From Acidovorax defluvii (GTDB lineage Bacteria > Pseudomonadota > Gammaproteobacteria > Burkholderiales > Burkholderiaceae_C), in the NCBI GenBank assembly GCA_003268905.1, contig QLTU01000024.1:1-56883 (forward strand): a stretch of DNA of 56,883 nt, in the 5' to 3' direction. The position numbers and the translations under genes were made by a program. A model generated the notes under the pieces. The model saw nothing but the letters and a program-made list of their open reading frames with translations, did no database searches and was not told where the DNA came from. This document shows, piece by piece, positions 35,961 to 44,546 of this stretch; the first letter of the stretch is position 1, and each line of letters opens with the position of its first letter.

Positions 35961-36170
35961 TCAGAAGCTATCCAGGACACGCGTGAGCGAAAACGCGGTG
36001 GGCTCCAGGGTCAACATGTCGGGATGCACGGGAGTCTCGTGGCCCACCAGATAGACGCGCATGGCATTGCGCCGAATCACAACATGGCTTACCGTCTCCC
36101 GGCTCTGCCCAAACTGAACGGACACACCCTGCTTGAAAAGGGGCATGTAGTAGTAAACCGCATCGCTCAT
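35961..36170 (-). CDS. Small hypothetical protein
   Basis: A 69-residue protein starting MSDAVYYYMPLFKQGVSVQFGQ. It reads as a small beta-rich, cytosolic protein with no cysteine or membrane segment. No family is recognised. It is convergent with psd and lies at the last core position before the island. A more upstream ATG would add 16 unlikely residues. Confidence 0.55.
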   Translation of the reverse strand: MSDAVYYYMPLFKQGVSVQFGQSRETVSHVVIRRNAMRVYLVGHETPVHPDMLTLEPTAFSLTRVLDSF

Positions 36171-36557
36171 CGTATGCGGCTCCCCCAGCTGTCTGCATGA
36201 TTGGCACCGCCCTCCCAAATGGAGGGAGCTTTTAATCCTAGCACCCCCGAGAGCACTGCGCAGAACGGAAGCCCCAAAAGTAACGGTTACAGAAAAAATT
36301 TCTCAAGAAGGCAACGGAGAACTCAGCGAGAAAAACGGCAGATTACATGCCCGGAACGACGGCTTCCTGAGGGCGATGCCCAAGAGACCAAAGCGCGAAA
36401 CCGCGCCACCACAAAGGGCACGCGCAAAAAAGTCCCAACCGATAAGGGTTGGGATTTCAAATTATGGTGGCGGACGGTTGACCATCTGCTGACTGGCCTC
36501 CCGAGCTTATGAGCACTGGTGCGGGTTGCTGCGGGTTTGAGAGGAAATTTGCAGCCG
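36171..36557. other. Island boundary region
   Basis: About 385 bp with no convincing gene. A weak GC stem (36210-36226) and the terminator at 36426-36454 are the only features. It is the likeliest place for the left end of the accessory island: the interspersed repeat family is not seen to its right. Confidence 0.45.
36426..36454 (-). terminator. Terminator of the TOTE/RM operon
   Basis: Stem TCCCAACC / GGTTGGGA (36433-36440 with 36447-36454), loop GATAAG, then TTTTTT in the minus direction. It is about 100 bp beyond the helicase stop. Confidence 0.8.
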
Positions 36558-38942
36558 TCATTCAGTCACAGCCATGTCACGACCCAATCGGTATCCCATC
36601 GCCTTGTAACCGGCCTGCCGCTTGTCCCACATCCTCAGAAGCGCCGGGTGACCGGTGTCCACGAAGTCAATAATCCGCACGTCGGCCTTGGAGGCGTGCT
36701 CACGGTGCAGGCGCCCGGCGTACTGCTGGAGGGTGCCTTTCCAGGAAACCGGCATGGCCAGGACCAGGGTGTCCAACGGCGGGTGATCGAAGCCCTCGCC
36801 AACCAGCTTCCCAGTCGAAAGTAAAACGCGCGGCGCATCGGGCGGTAGCGCATCAAGGTCTGCCACCAGCGCCGACCGCTGCTTCTTCGACATTCGACCG
36901 TGCAAGACGAACGGTACCGGTAGCAGACCGTCGAGCTCGGTCTTGATGGCATCGAGGTGTTCCGTGCGCTCGGTCAGAACCAGCACCTTGCGTCCCTGAC
37001 CGACTGCATCACGAACCTCGGAGGCGATGGACTCCGTTCTTGCCTGGTCATTGGCGAGATGCCGAAACACGTCCTGAATACCTGCATCGGTGGACAGATC
37101 GATACGCGTAAAGCGTGAGCGAGGCAGCACTTCCAGGTCGTGTGGCGCGCCAGCGGGGCTGGCCGCCGTGTATCGGATCGGCCCGCACTGCATAAAGATG
37201 ATGGGCTGCTGACCATCCCGGCGGATGGGCGTCGCCGTCAGGCCCAGCACGTACTTGGCCTTGGTCCGCTTCAGGATGGCATCGAACGATACGGCGCCAA
37301 CGTGGTGGCACTCGTCCACAATCACCTGACCGTAGTTTTCTACCAATGGGTTCACTTCGCCCTGTCGGGAGACGGACTGCATCACGGCAATGTCGATCTT
37401 TCCCGTAGGTTTGGCTTTGCCACCTCCGATGGTGCCGACTACGCCCTTTCCAACACCCAGAAAAGCCTGCAGACGTTCCTGCCATTGCTTGAGCAGTTCC
37501 GTTCGATGCACCAGCACCAGTGTGTTTACACCACGGCGAGCGATGATTGCGGCGGCAGTGACCGTTTTGCCAAAGGCCGTTGGAGCGCACAGCACGCCGG
37601 TGTCCTGATGCAGCATTCCAGCAACTGCAGCCTCCTGGTCCAGACGCAAAGTGCCGACGAAAGAGATGTCGATGGGTTCCCCGCCGAAGCGCTCATCGCG
37701 CAGGTCACAGTCGATACCGTTTTCCCGCAGCAGATCCAGCGCCGCTTCGAGGCAGCCGCGAGGTAAGGCGATGTGCTGCGGGTAGTTCTCCGCATTGCCG
37801 ATGACACGGGGCTTGTCCCAGACCGACATGCGCATGGCCTGGGCTTTGTAGAACTCCGGGTTCTGGAAGGCTGCCAGACGGATCAGGCGGTTGGCCAGTG
37901 CCTGCGGCAGTTGGGCCTTCTCAAAATAAATCAGATTGGCCAGCGTCACGGTCAGCGACTTGGGCATCTGCCCAGCCAGCTTATTGGTCGCCGTGCTCTG
38001 CCGCTTCCAGGGTGTGGCCAGGTCCTCATCATCGATGAAGGTGACGTCGAGTGGATAGACGCCACCCGTGGCACGCACGATGGTCGGCTCGATGTCGTGG
38101 ACCGGCATGGGCTGGATAGACGCCAGGAATCCCCACTGATCTGGATAAGGTTGCAGGTCAGCGTCGACAAACACGCTGCAGCCACTCTCGCGAGGCAACT
38201 TTTGCAGCGGCAAAGCGATCAGGTTGCCGAAGCCGCCTTTGGGCATCGTGTCCTGGTTCGGGAACAGCCGGTCGTAGGATTCCAGCTTCAGTTGCCGGGT
38301 GCGCGAGCATGTATGGCTGATGATGGCGGTGCCAAGGCGCCGGGCGTCACGGGCAGAAACACGGCTGGCGAAGAAAATCCACGCGTGGGCGCCATTCCCA
38401 GACCGAGAGATTTCCAGCGCCGCTGGAACACCCAGTTCCTCACAGGATTGCATGAAGGCTCGTGCGTCGTCACGCCAGTCGGCCTCGTCAAAGTCCGCAG
38501 CGAGGAAGTAACAAGTGTCATCTTCCAGCAGCGGATAGACACCGACCACGTGCTTGCCTGCAAGATGATCGTAGATCACTGCGTCGGACATTGGGATCAG
38601 CAGGCGGTTGCTGCAATCGCCGCATTTGATGCGCGGCTTTTCGCAGACCCCGGCGCGCCATTCGTTGGCACAGGCCGGTGCGTAGCCCGACTTGCCTGAG
38701 GTCTTGCCTTCCCAGCGGACCGGGTATACATCTGTGCGCCCGCGAAACAGGCGCCGGAACAGGGGTACCTTCTCGGCGGTGGAAAGCTTGGACGGCTCCA
38801 GCTCTCTCGCCACGACGACGGCCGATTGCGGCGTACGCCACTCAATGCCGTGGGATTCGAGGAGTGCGATCAGACGGTCGGTTTCGGCGCGGAGGGTGGC
38901 GATTTCCAAGCGCTGACTGTCGTGAGCATCACCGGAGGTCAC
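36558..38942 (-). CDS. TOTE-type archaeo-eukaryotic primase fused to SF2 helicase
   Basis: A 794-residue two-part enzyme. The N-terminal half has four cysteines at 91/100/107/110 (a zinc knuckle) and an AEP primase core: AADFDEADW with D150/D152, then SRSGNGAHAWIFF with H186. The C-terminal half (from about 425) is an SF2 helicase with Walker A PTAFGKT at 454-460, DECHH at 543-547, LGLTATPIR and QYAGRLHRE. This is the arrangement called the TOTE conflict-system primase. The GTG start overlaps the metallopeptidase stop (GTGA), so it is co-translated at the end of the type I RM operon. The biochemical role is inferred: nucleic-acid unwinding plus priming or nucleotidyl transfer in defence. Confidence 0.88.
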   Translation of the reverse strand: MTSGDAHDSQRLEIATLRAETDRLIALLESHGIEWRTPQSAVVVARELEPSKLSTAEKVPLFRRLFRGRTDVYPVRWEGKTSGKSGYAPACANEWRAGVCEKPRIKCGDCSNRLLIPMSDAVIYDHLAGKHVVGVYPLLEDDTCYFLAADFDEADWRDDARAFMQSCEELGVPAALEISRSGNGAHAWIFFASRVSARDARRLGTAIISHTCSRTRQLKLESYDRLFPNQDTMPKGGFGNLIALPLQKLPRESGCSVFVDADLQPYPDQWGFLASIQPMPVHDIEPTIVRATGGVYPLDVTFIDDEDLATPWKRQSTATNKLAGQMPKSLTVTLANLIYFEKAQLPQALANRLIRLAAFQNPEFYKAQAMRMSVWDKPRVIGNAENYPQHIALPRGCLEAALDLLRENGIDCDLRDERFGGEPIDISFVGTLRLDQEAAVAGMLHQDTGVLCAPTAFGKTVTAAAIIARRGVNTLVLVHRTELLKQWQERLQAFLGVGKGVVGTIGGGKAKPTGKIDIAVMQSVSRQGEVNPLVENYGQVIVDECHHVGAVSFDAILKRTKAKYVLGLTATPIRRDGQQPIIFMQCGPIRYTAASPAGAPHDLEVLPRSRFTRIDLSTDAGIQDVFRHLANDQARTESIASEVRDAVGQGRKVLVLTERTEHLDAIKTELDGLLPVPFVLHGRMSKKQRSALVADLDALPPDAPRVLLSTGKLVGEGFDHPPLDTLVLAMPVSWKGTLQQYAGRLHREHASKADVRIIDFVDTGHPALLRMWDKRQAGYKAMGYRLGRDMAVTE

Positions 38943-39709
38943 AGTAGCAAGCCCACCCCGCGCTGAGCCCAGCTAGGCACAGCCTTCCAAGCATCGCGCA
39001 TCCGACCGTGCAGTGAGTCCGCTGCTGGCTCGAAATGCCTCAGATGCATCCAGAACCGATCCGAATGATTGGGCTCAAGCAGATGACAAAGCTCGTGCCA
39101 GATTACGTATCTCACCAGATCGCGCGGCAAAAACAGCAGTTTGCAATTGAGGCTGATGCGTCCAGTGGTGGAACAACTCCCCCAGCGCGTGCGCTGGTTC
39201 TTGATAGCCAGATCTGAGTACCTCAGCCCAGCAGGTTCGGCAAGATTCGCCAGCCAGGGTGACAAGGCCATGATGGCATGACGGGCGAGCCACCGTCGTA
39301 ATGCCGCGTGACAGGCTTCAACATCATCTACCGCCCCAGCCACAACGATGCGGCCCGGTTGCTCGATGCGGGCACCCACCGTACGGCTGCGCGTTAGCTT
39401 GTATTCCACCCGCCAGGACTCGGCAAGCCCTGGCAAGTCAAACGCCTGGGGGCGAGCCGCTAGCTCGGTGGTGATCAGATGACGCACGGCATCGAAGCTG
39501 GCAATCCGCTCACCGATCCAATCCGCCTTCGCTGCCACTATTGAAAGCAACTTGTGGCGATCCAGATTCGGCGGCGCGACGACTACCATGCCGTCACGGG
39601 CACTCAGCTTTAGACGCAGCGACCGTGACTTGGGCGAAATCTGGATCGCGTAGTCGATGGTTCGCCCATCTGGTAAGACCAGTTCAACGCGGTCACGCAC
39701 CTTCATCAC
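38939..39709 (-). CDS. YgjP-like M48-type metallopeptidase
   Basis: A 256-residue protein of the YgjP/DUF45 family with the zinc site HELCHLLEPNHSDRFW. The preceding RWGSCSTTGRISLN is also a family signature. Such genes very often sit directly after hsdR in type I RM operons, and the role there is unknown. Here it overlaps hsdR by 17 bp and the primase-helicase by 4 bp. Confidence 0.9.
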   Translation of the reverse strand: MMKVRDRVELVLPDGRTIDYAIQISPKSRSLRLKLSARDGMVVVAPPNLDRHKLLSIVAAKADWIGERIASFDAVRHLITTELAARPQAFDLPGLAESWRVEYKLTRSRTVGARIEQPGRIVVAGAVDDVEACHAALRRWLARHAIMALSPWLANLAEPAGLRYSDLAIKNQRTRWGSCSTTGRISLNCKLLFLPRDLVRYVIWHELCHLLEPNHSDRFWMHLRHFEPAADSLHGRMRDAWKAVPSWAQRGVGLLL

Positions 39710-42700
39710 CGGTTGCCGCTGGCGCGCTGGGCTTGTAGTGACGCCGCTTCAAAACCTGCACCAGGCTGCCAATGAAGCCCATCGCATCATCGGTCAGAAG
39801 ACCTGCCGACGAGAAACGGGTGGCAACCATGAACAACAGACCGCGCGACAGCTCCGGATCGACCGCGCTGCTTCCCCACCAACCGGGGAAGCAATGCTTG
39901 TCAGCCTCGGTCAGCGTGGCGGCAGCGATTTCAGCTGCCAGTGCGTCGGTGATCGCCGCATTGCGCGCTTTGACCTTCAAGGCTAACTGCTGGGCAACTG
40001 GGCGATTGGCCTCCTCAACTGCAGCGCGAACCGCTTCGGTCAGCTTTTCCAGTTCCTCAATCAGCGCGATACCGGCCAGGGTGCCCGCGCGTTTTTCGTC
40101 AATCAGTCGCTGTAATTTTTCCGACAGTGGCCGGAAGGCATCGTCCTGATCCAAACGAATTCGCAACTCCGCCGATAGCATGGCTTCAATATCCAGTGCC
40201 TTGGCATCCGGCTTCTTGTCCTTAAGCTTGGTCAGGAAGTGCTCATCTAGAACGTAGGTCGGGAACTCGGTTTCCAGTTCGTCGACGTCAATGTGCTCAC
40301 GGATCAGTTCCCAAGTACGGGCGGCGTCTTCCTCTGTGGCCTCGATGCTCTTGCTGGCATCCGGATAGAATTTCTTGCTGTACAGCATGTACAGCTTGGT
40401 CAGCCAGGCGTAGGGGCGTACGTAGTCGCGCAACTGCTCGTCGGGCTGCAGCGCTTCATACAGGACGCGCAGGTTGCGGTAGCCAGTATCGAACTGCTTT
40501 TCGGCTCCATCCACATCACGCAAGATCTTCATCGCCGTGATGAAGGCATCGTGCGAACCATCTCGCGGTACGGTCTCAAGCGGGAACAGCTCCCAGACCT
40601 GCTGGAACGTCTTGCGGAACTGCTCGCGGATCGTGTCGAACGGGAACGCCACGTCCCCCAGTTCGTCAGGCCGGTAGTTCAGTGCCTCATTCAGGTCGTC
40701 GAAAATACCGTAGTAATCCAGCACCAAGCCGTGGCCTTTCAACTCGTTGTAGGGGCGGTTAACACGCGCAATGGTCTGCAACAGCGTGTGGTTCAGCAAT
40801 TTCTTGTCGAGATACAGAGCCTGCAAAATCGGCGCGTCGAAGCCGGTGAGCAGCATGTCGCAGACCACCAGCATTTCCACCTTTCGGAACGCCTTATCCC
40901 GGTGCTCTTCGTTTTCTGACTGCGCCGGGATCAGGAATTCATTGAGCAGCTTCTTGCGCTTTGTCTCGCCCAAGTAGAGGGCCTGAATGTCCTCGGGGTC
41001 CTTCTGTGGCGCTTCGGAGATGACGGCCATCACGGCGTCATTGCCCAACCTCTCCCGCAAGGCGGTGGCGTAGAGCTTCACAGCTTGTTTGTCCCGGCAC
41101 ACCAGCATGCCCTTGAAACCATTGGGGCGGACGTGCTCGGTGAAATGCCGAACCACGTCATCGGCAATCTGGCTGATCCGGGTGGGGTGGAACAGCAGCG
41201 CATCGAGCCGTGCGCCCTCGGTCGTCAGCTTGTTCTGCTCCTCCTCGGGTAGGTGGCCAAACTCGCGCTTGAAGGCAAGGTCCAGCTTGGTGCCATGCAA
41301 TTGCCAGTCGGTCACGCGCGGCTGCCAGTGGATGGGTTTGACCACGCCATCGCGCAGGGCGTCAGTCACTGTGTAGGGGCGCCCCATATATCGCTCGATC
41401 TTGCCGTCGTCCTTCACATAACCCCAGGCCTTGGGGGTGTTGTGGTCGTCGTTCTCGATAGGCGTACCGGTAAAGCCGAACAGCGAGGCTCCTTCCAGCG
41501 CCGAGCGCATGTAGGTGCCCAGCTCGCGCTCTTGCGTGCGGTGTGCCTCGTCGGCCATCACGATCACGTTCGGTCGCTGCTTGGTAACGTGCTTGGGCAT
41601 GCCCTCGAACAGATGCACCGTGGTCAGGATCACGCCCCGGTAATCGCCGCTGAGCTTTTCTTCCAGATCGCGTTTGCTGGCCGCCACGTGAACGTTGTCC
41701 GTGCCGGAGGAGTTGAGCTCGCGATCCATCTGGTCGCCCAATTGCTCGCGGTCCACCAGCAGGATGACGGTCGGCTGCTGCAGCTTGGGGTCTTCCCACA
41801 GGCTGCGGGCGGCGTAGATCATCGTGAGGGTCTTGCCTGAACCCTGGGTGTGCCAGATCAGGCCACGGCGCTTCTCCGCTGGTAGCGTCAGATCGGTGGC
41901 GCGATTCAGAATGTCCTTTACCGCCAGATACTGCTGATAGCGCACGACCACCTTCTCGGTCTTGCCATCTTTGGTGACAAAGACGATGAAGTGGCGAATG
42001 AAGTCGAGCAGGTTGCCCCGGTCGAACAGGCCGTAGAGCGACACCTTCATCTCGTCGAATTCGTCGATCTCGTGCGGCCACGGGTCACGCCACTGCAGCC
42101 AGAACTGCAGCCGCCGGCCGGGCACGCCGTACATCATCCGCGTCTCATTTACGCCGACGCCGTAGGCGTTGGTGTAGAAAAGCTGGTCAATCTCCTCGGC
42201 GTACATGCCCAGTTGCTTAGCACCCTCGCGCCAGTCGGGCTTGCTGCGGCTGGCCGTCTTGGCCTCGATCACGACGATGGGGATGCCGTTGATCAGCAGC
42301 ACGATGTCTGGCCTGCGCGTCGACTTGCCATCGATCGAGAACTGATTGGTCACCCACCAGTCATTGGCGTCAATGTCTTCATAGTCGATCAGGCGCACAT
42401 CCTGCGCGTTCTCGGCTGCGTCGAATTTGTAATTGACGCCATCCTTCAGCCACGCCAGCCATTGCTGGTTGTCACGGCAGCCGCGCAGCTTGGTGATGAT
42501 GGCATCGACTCGCGCATCGTTGGTCAGCACGGCAGGATTCAGGGCTTTGAGCTTCTCGCGCAAGAGCGGCAACAGCAGCACCTCGCTCTCGTCGGGCCGG
42601 TAGGGTTTCAGGTAATCGCGTGAACGCCTGGTCCAACCTAGCTTGGCCGCTTTCAGATGTTCGATGATTTCCCGCTCAACGGTTGTTTCCTCGTTGAACA

Positions 42701-42746
42701 AGGTGCGTACCGTGTAGGGGACCGGCCCCTCCATTGCCTCAGGCAT
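39693..42746 (-). CDS. hsdR: Type I restriction enzyme R subunit
   Basis: A 1017-residue motor and nuclease subunit. The N-terminal PD-(D/E)xK nuclease is seen as RPDIVLLINGIPIVVIEAKTA with D147, E161 and K163. Walker A TQGSGKT lies at 300-306, followed by an ADEAH box and LFGFTGTP. The C-terminal part (EFNLE-poor, helical) joins the HsdM/S core. Full length with no stop. The ATG overlaps the hsdS stop by 8 bp. Confidence 0.95.
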   Translation of the reverse strand: MPEAMEGPVPYTVRTLFNEETTVEREIIEHLKAAKLGWTRRSRDYLKPYRPDESEVLLLPLLREKLKALNPAVLTNDARVDAIITKLRGCRDNQQWLAWLKDGVNYKFDAAENAQDVRLIDYEDIDANDWWVTNQFSIDGKSTRRPDIVLLINGIPIVVIEAKTASRSKPDWREGAKQLGMYAEEIDQLFYTNAYGVGVNETRMMYGVPGRRLQFWLQWRDPWPHEIDEFDEMKVSLYGLFDRGNLLDFIRHFIVFVTKDGKTEKVVVRYQQYLAVKDILNRATDLTLPAEKRRGLIWHTQGSGKTLTMIYAARSLWEDPKLQQPTVILLVDREQLGDQMDRELNSSGTDNVHVAASKRDLEEKLSGDYRGVILTTVHLFEGMPKHVTKQRPNVIVMADEAHRTQERELGTYMRSALEGASLFGFTGTPIENDDHNTPKAWGYVKDDGKIERYMGRPYTVTDALRDGVVKPIHWQPRVTDWQLHGTKLDLAFKREFGHLPEEEQNKLTTEGARLDALLFHPTRISQIADDVVRHFTEHVRPNGFKGMLVCRDKQAVKLYATALRERLGNDAVMAVISEAPQKDPEDIQALYLGETKRKKLLNEFLIPAQSENEEHRDKAFRKVEMLVVCDMLLTGFDAPILQALYLDKKLLNHTLLQTIARVNRPYNELKGHGLVLDYYGIFDDLNEALNYRPDELGDVAFPFDTIREQFRKTFQQVWELFPLETVPRDGSHDAFITAMKILRDVDGAEKQFDTGYRNLRVLYEALQPDEQLRDYVRPYAWLTKLYMLYSKKFYPDASKSIEATEEDAARTWELIREHIDVDELETEFPTYVLDEHFLTKLKDKKPDAKALDIEAMLSAELRIRLDQDDAFRPLSEKLQRLIDEKRAGTLAGIALIEELEKLTEAVRAAVEEANRPVAQQLALKVKARNAAITDALAAEIAAATLTEADKHCFPGWWGSSAVDPELSRGLLFMVATRFSSAGLLTDDAMGFIGSLVQVLKRRHYKPSAPAATGDEGA

Positions 42747-44055
42747 GAATGGCTCCCTCTGGAATTCTGATCTTGCCGGTGAGCAGGTTTTGCAGCAGGG
42801 AGCGCTTCACGCCCATTAGCGCTTCAACCTTTTTGTTCTGCGCGTTGAGCTGCTCCTCGGTACTGTCCAACAACGCAACGATTTCTTCCTGTTCGTCGGG
42901 CGGTGGGCAGGCAAACAATTCACGACAAATGTCCCGCTTACTCATCATCCACAAGCCGCTACCGGATTCAGCTTTGGATTGGAGTCGATTCAAAAACGCC
43001 TTCGACTGCCATAGGTAAGGAACGAACCGATCTGCGACATCTTCGGAGTTGAAACGCAACCGTATCAACTTGTCTGAATAGATCGTGTCAACAGCTGGGG
43101 TTTGACGAAGCAAGCCACCAGTTGCGACAAAGTCACGGTTGCCATTACCTCGCAACACAAAGAAGTCGCCTGCCTGAGTCCGATATCGCTCAATCTCGTC
43201 GGCAGAGACATCGACATAGGTGACCTCTGCTGGGCTACATACACCGTCCTTCACACAGCTGACGTTCAGGATCGGCGTTCCGGGAGGATCAGGACGTGAA
43301 AGAGGCGACGTACCACTGTCAGGTTTAGCCGCAAGCACAGACTTGATCGTGCGGACCGTCCATGACTGAGGAATCAGGCCGATCTTCGTTTCCTGAAATT
43401 CAGTGTGCCGCCCAGGCATGCCCAGCACGAACAAGGATGCCATCAGCGACCGCTTCAGTTCACGCGTTGCGTCAAGTTCCATCCGTGCCTTCTGGATGGC
43501 ATCGTCAGCCAGCTTGAGGGTAGAGGCAATGCGACGCTGCTCATCAACCTCTGGCCAAGGCAACATAAGGCGCTGATAGTCACGCCAATTGAGATTGCGC
43601 ATCTGCGTTGACTGCTGCTGCACGCGCTCCACGATGCCAGTCCGTTGCAATTCAAACAGCGCCCAGCCCAGGAAGCTGGCATCCACCTTCTGTGAATCAG
43701 GCCGCAGAACTTGCACGAAATTCGAGACGGTCGATCCAGGCATGTCGCAGTCGATAAAGCCGATGCGACCAACCGGTTGCTCCGGACCACCACCAGAACG
43801 CTCGACCAACAAATCGCCTTGAAGGAGCCCGAACTGATCAGCCTTGTCCTTGGGGAAATAGCGGGTGGCCACGTCACTGAAATCGAGTTGGCCGTCGTTG
43901 GTGAAGTTGGTCGAGCGCATGACGGCCACGGCCTGTTCGCCTTCGTCGTCACCCCAGTCGCCAGCGAAGTGCTCAGCGATCAGGCTGCGCAGTGGCTTGG
44001 CATCCCAATCCGCCGGGATGTCGCCCAAGATGGTGCGGAAGCGGTGTGTCAGCAT
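42739..44055 (-). CDS. hsdS: Type I restriction enzyme S (specificity) subunit
   Basis: A 438-residue subunit with two target-recognition domains separated by a conserved helix (PWPEVDEQRRIASTLKLADDAIQKARMELDATRELKRSLM) and ending with the matching helix (PPPDEQEEIVALLDSTEEQLNAQNKKVEALMGVKRSLLQNLLTGKI in essence). The two halves set a bipartite target, which cannot be predicted here. TGATG overlap with the hsdM remainder shows original hsdM-hsdS translational coupling. Confidence 0.93.
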   Translation of the reverse strand: MLTHRFRTILGDIPADWDAKPLRSLIAEHFAGDWGDDEGEQAVAVMRSTNFTNDGQLDFSDVATRYFPKDKADQFGLLQGDLLVERSGGGPEQPVGRIGFIDCDMPGSTVSNFVQVLRPDSQKVDASFLGWALFELQRTGIVERVQQQSTQMRNLNWRDYQRLMLPWPEVDEQRRIASTLKLADDAIQKARMELDATRELKRSLMASLFVLGMPGRHTEFQETKIGLIPQSWTVRTIKSVLAAKPDSGTSPLSRPDPPGTPILNVSCVKDGVCSPAEVTYVDVSADEIERYRTQAGDFFVLRGNGNRDFVATGGLLRQTPAVDTIYSDKLIRLRFNSEDVADRFVPYLWQSKAFLNRLQSKAESGSGLWMMSKRDICRELFACPPPDEQEEIVALLDSTEEQLNAQNKKVEALMGVKRSLLQNLLTGKIRIPEGAIHA

Positions 44056-44546
44056 CAGGCCGCCCCACCGATGCGCGCCAGGAGCGTCTTGAGTGCGGTT
44101 TGGGCAGCATCGGAAGCCTCCGTCGCCGACTTCAATTGAGCCGCCGCATCGTTGAGCAGCAGTACCTTTTCAGGCTCAAAGGTATCGACGTAACGCGGCA
44201 GGTTCAGGTTGAACTCGTTCTCAGCAATCTCTTCCTGCCCGACCAGTGTGAAGTAGCGCCGTGCTTCGTCTTCGCTGCTGCAAATGCGCAGCAGGTCTGC
44301 AGACGCCTCCCTCAGGTGCGTAATCTCACGCTCGGCGGTGAGGCTGACCTCCTGCTCGCGGGCATCGCGCTCTTCCTGCAGCTTGCCCAAGTCCTTGACC
44401 GCACGCGCCACCTGTTTGTGGCGGGCTTTGATGGCGTCGATCAGCTTCTTGCGGGCGACATCGAATTTCGCCTTGGGGGTGATCAACTGGGTTTTCAGCG
44501 CCGCCTTATCGCCACGACCGGCAGCGGCGATCTGCCCCTCGATGCG
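44055..44546 (-). pseudogene. hsdM C-terminal part, downstream of an in-frame stop
   Basis: It continues the hsdM frame without shift: residues RIEGQIAAAGRGDKAALKTQ, LITPKAKFDVARKK, a long charged helix and then EEIAENEFNLNLPRYVDTFEPE, the standard HsdM C-terminus. Nothing is missing except that codon 562 is TAA (44547-44549). A TTG at 44486 is the only plausible internal start and has no clear SD. Confidence 0.82.

Noticed and set aside
36201..36512. 103-codon plus-strand open frame in the boundary region
   Set aside because: It is highly basic with no pattern, has no clear SD and reads through a terminator hairpin.
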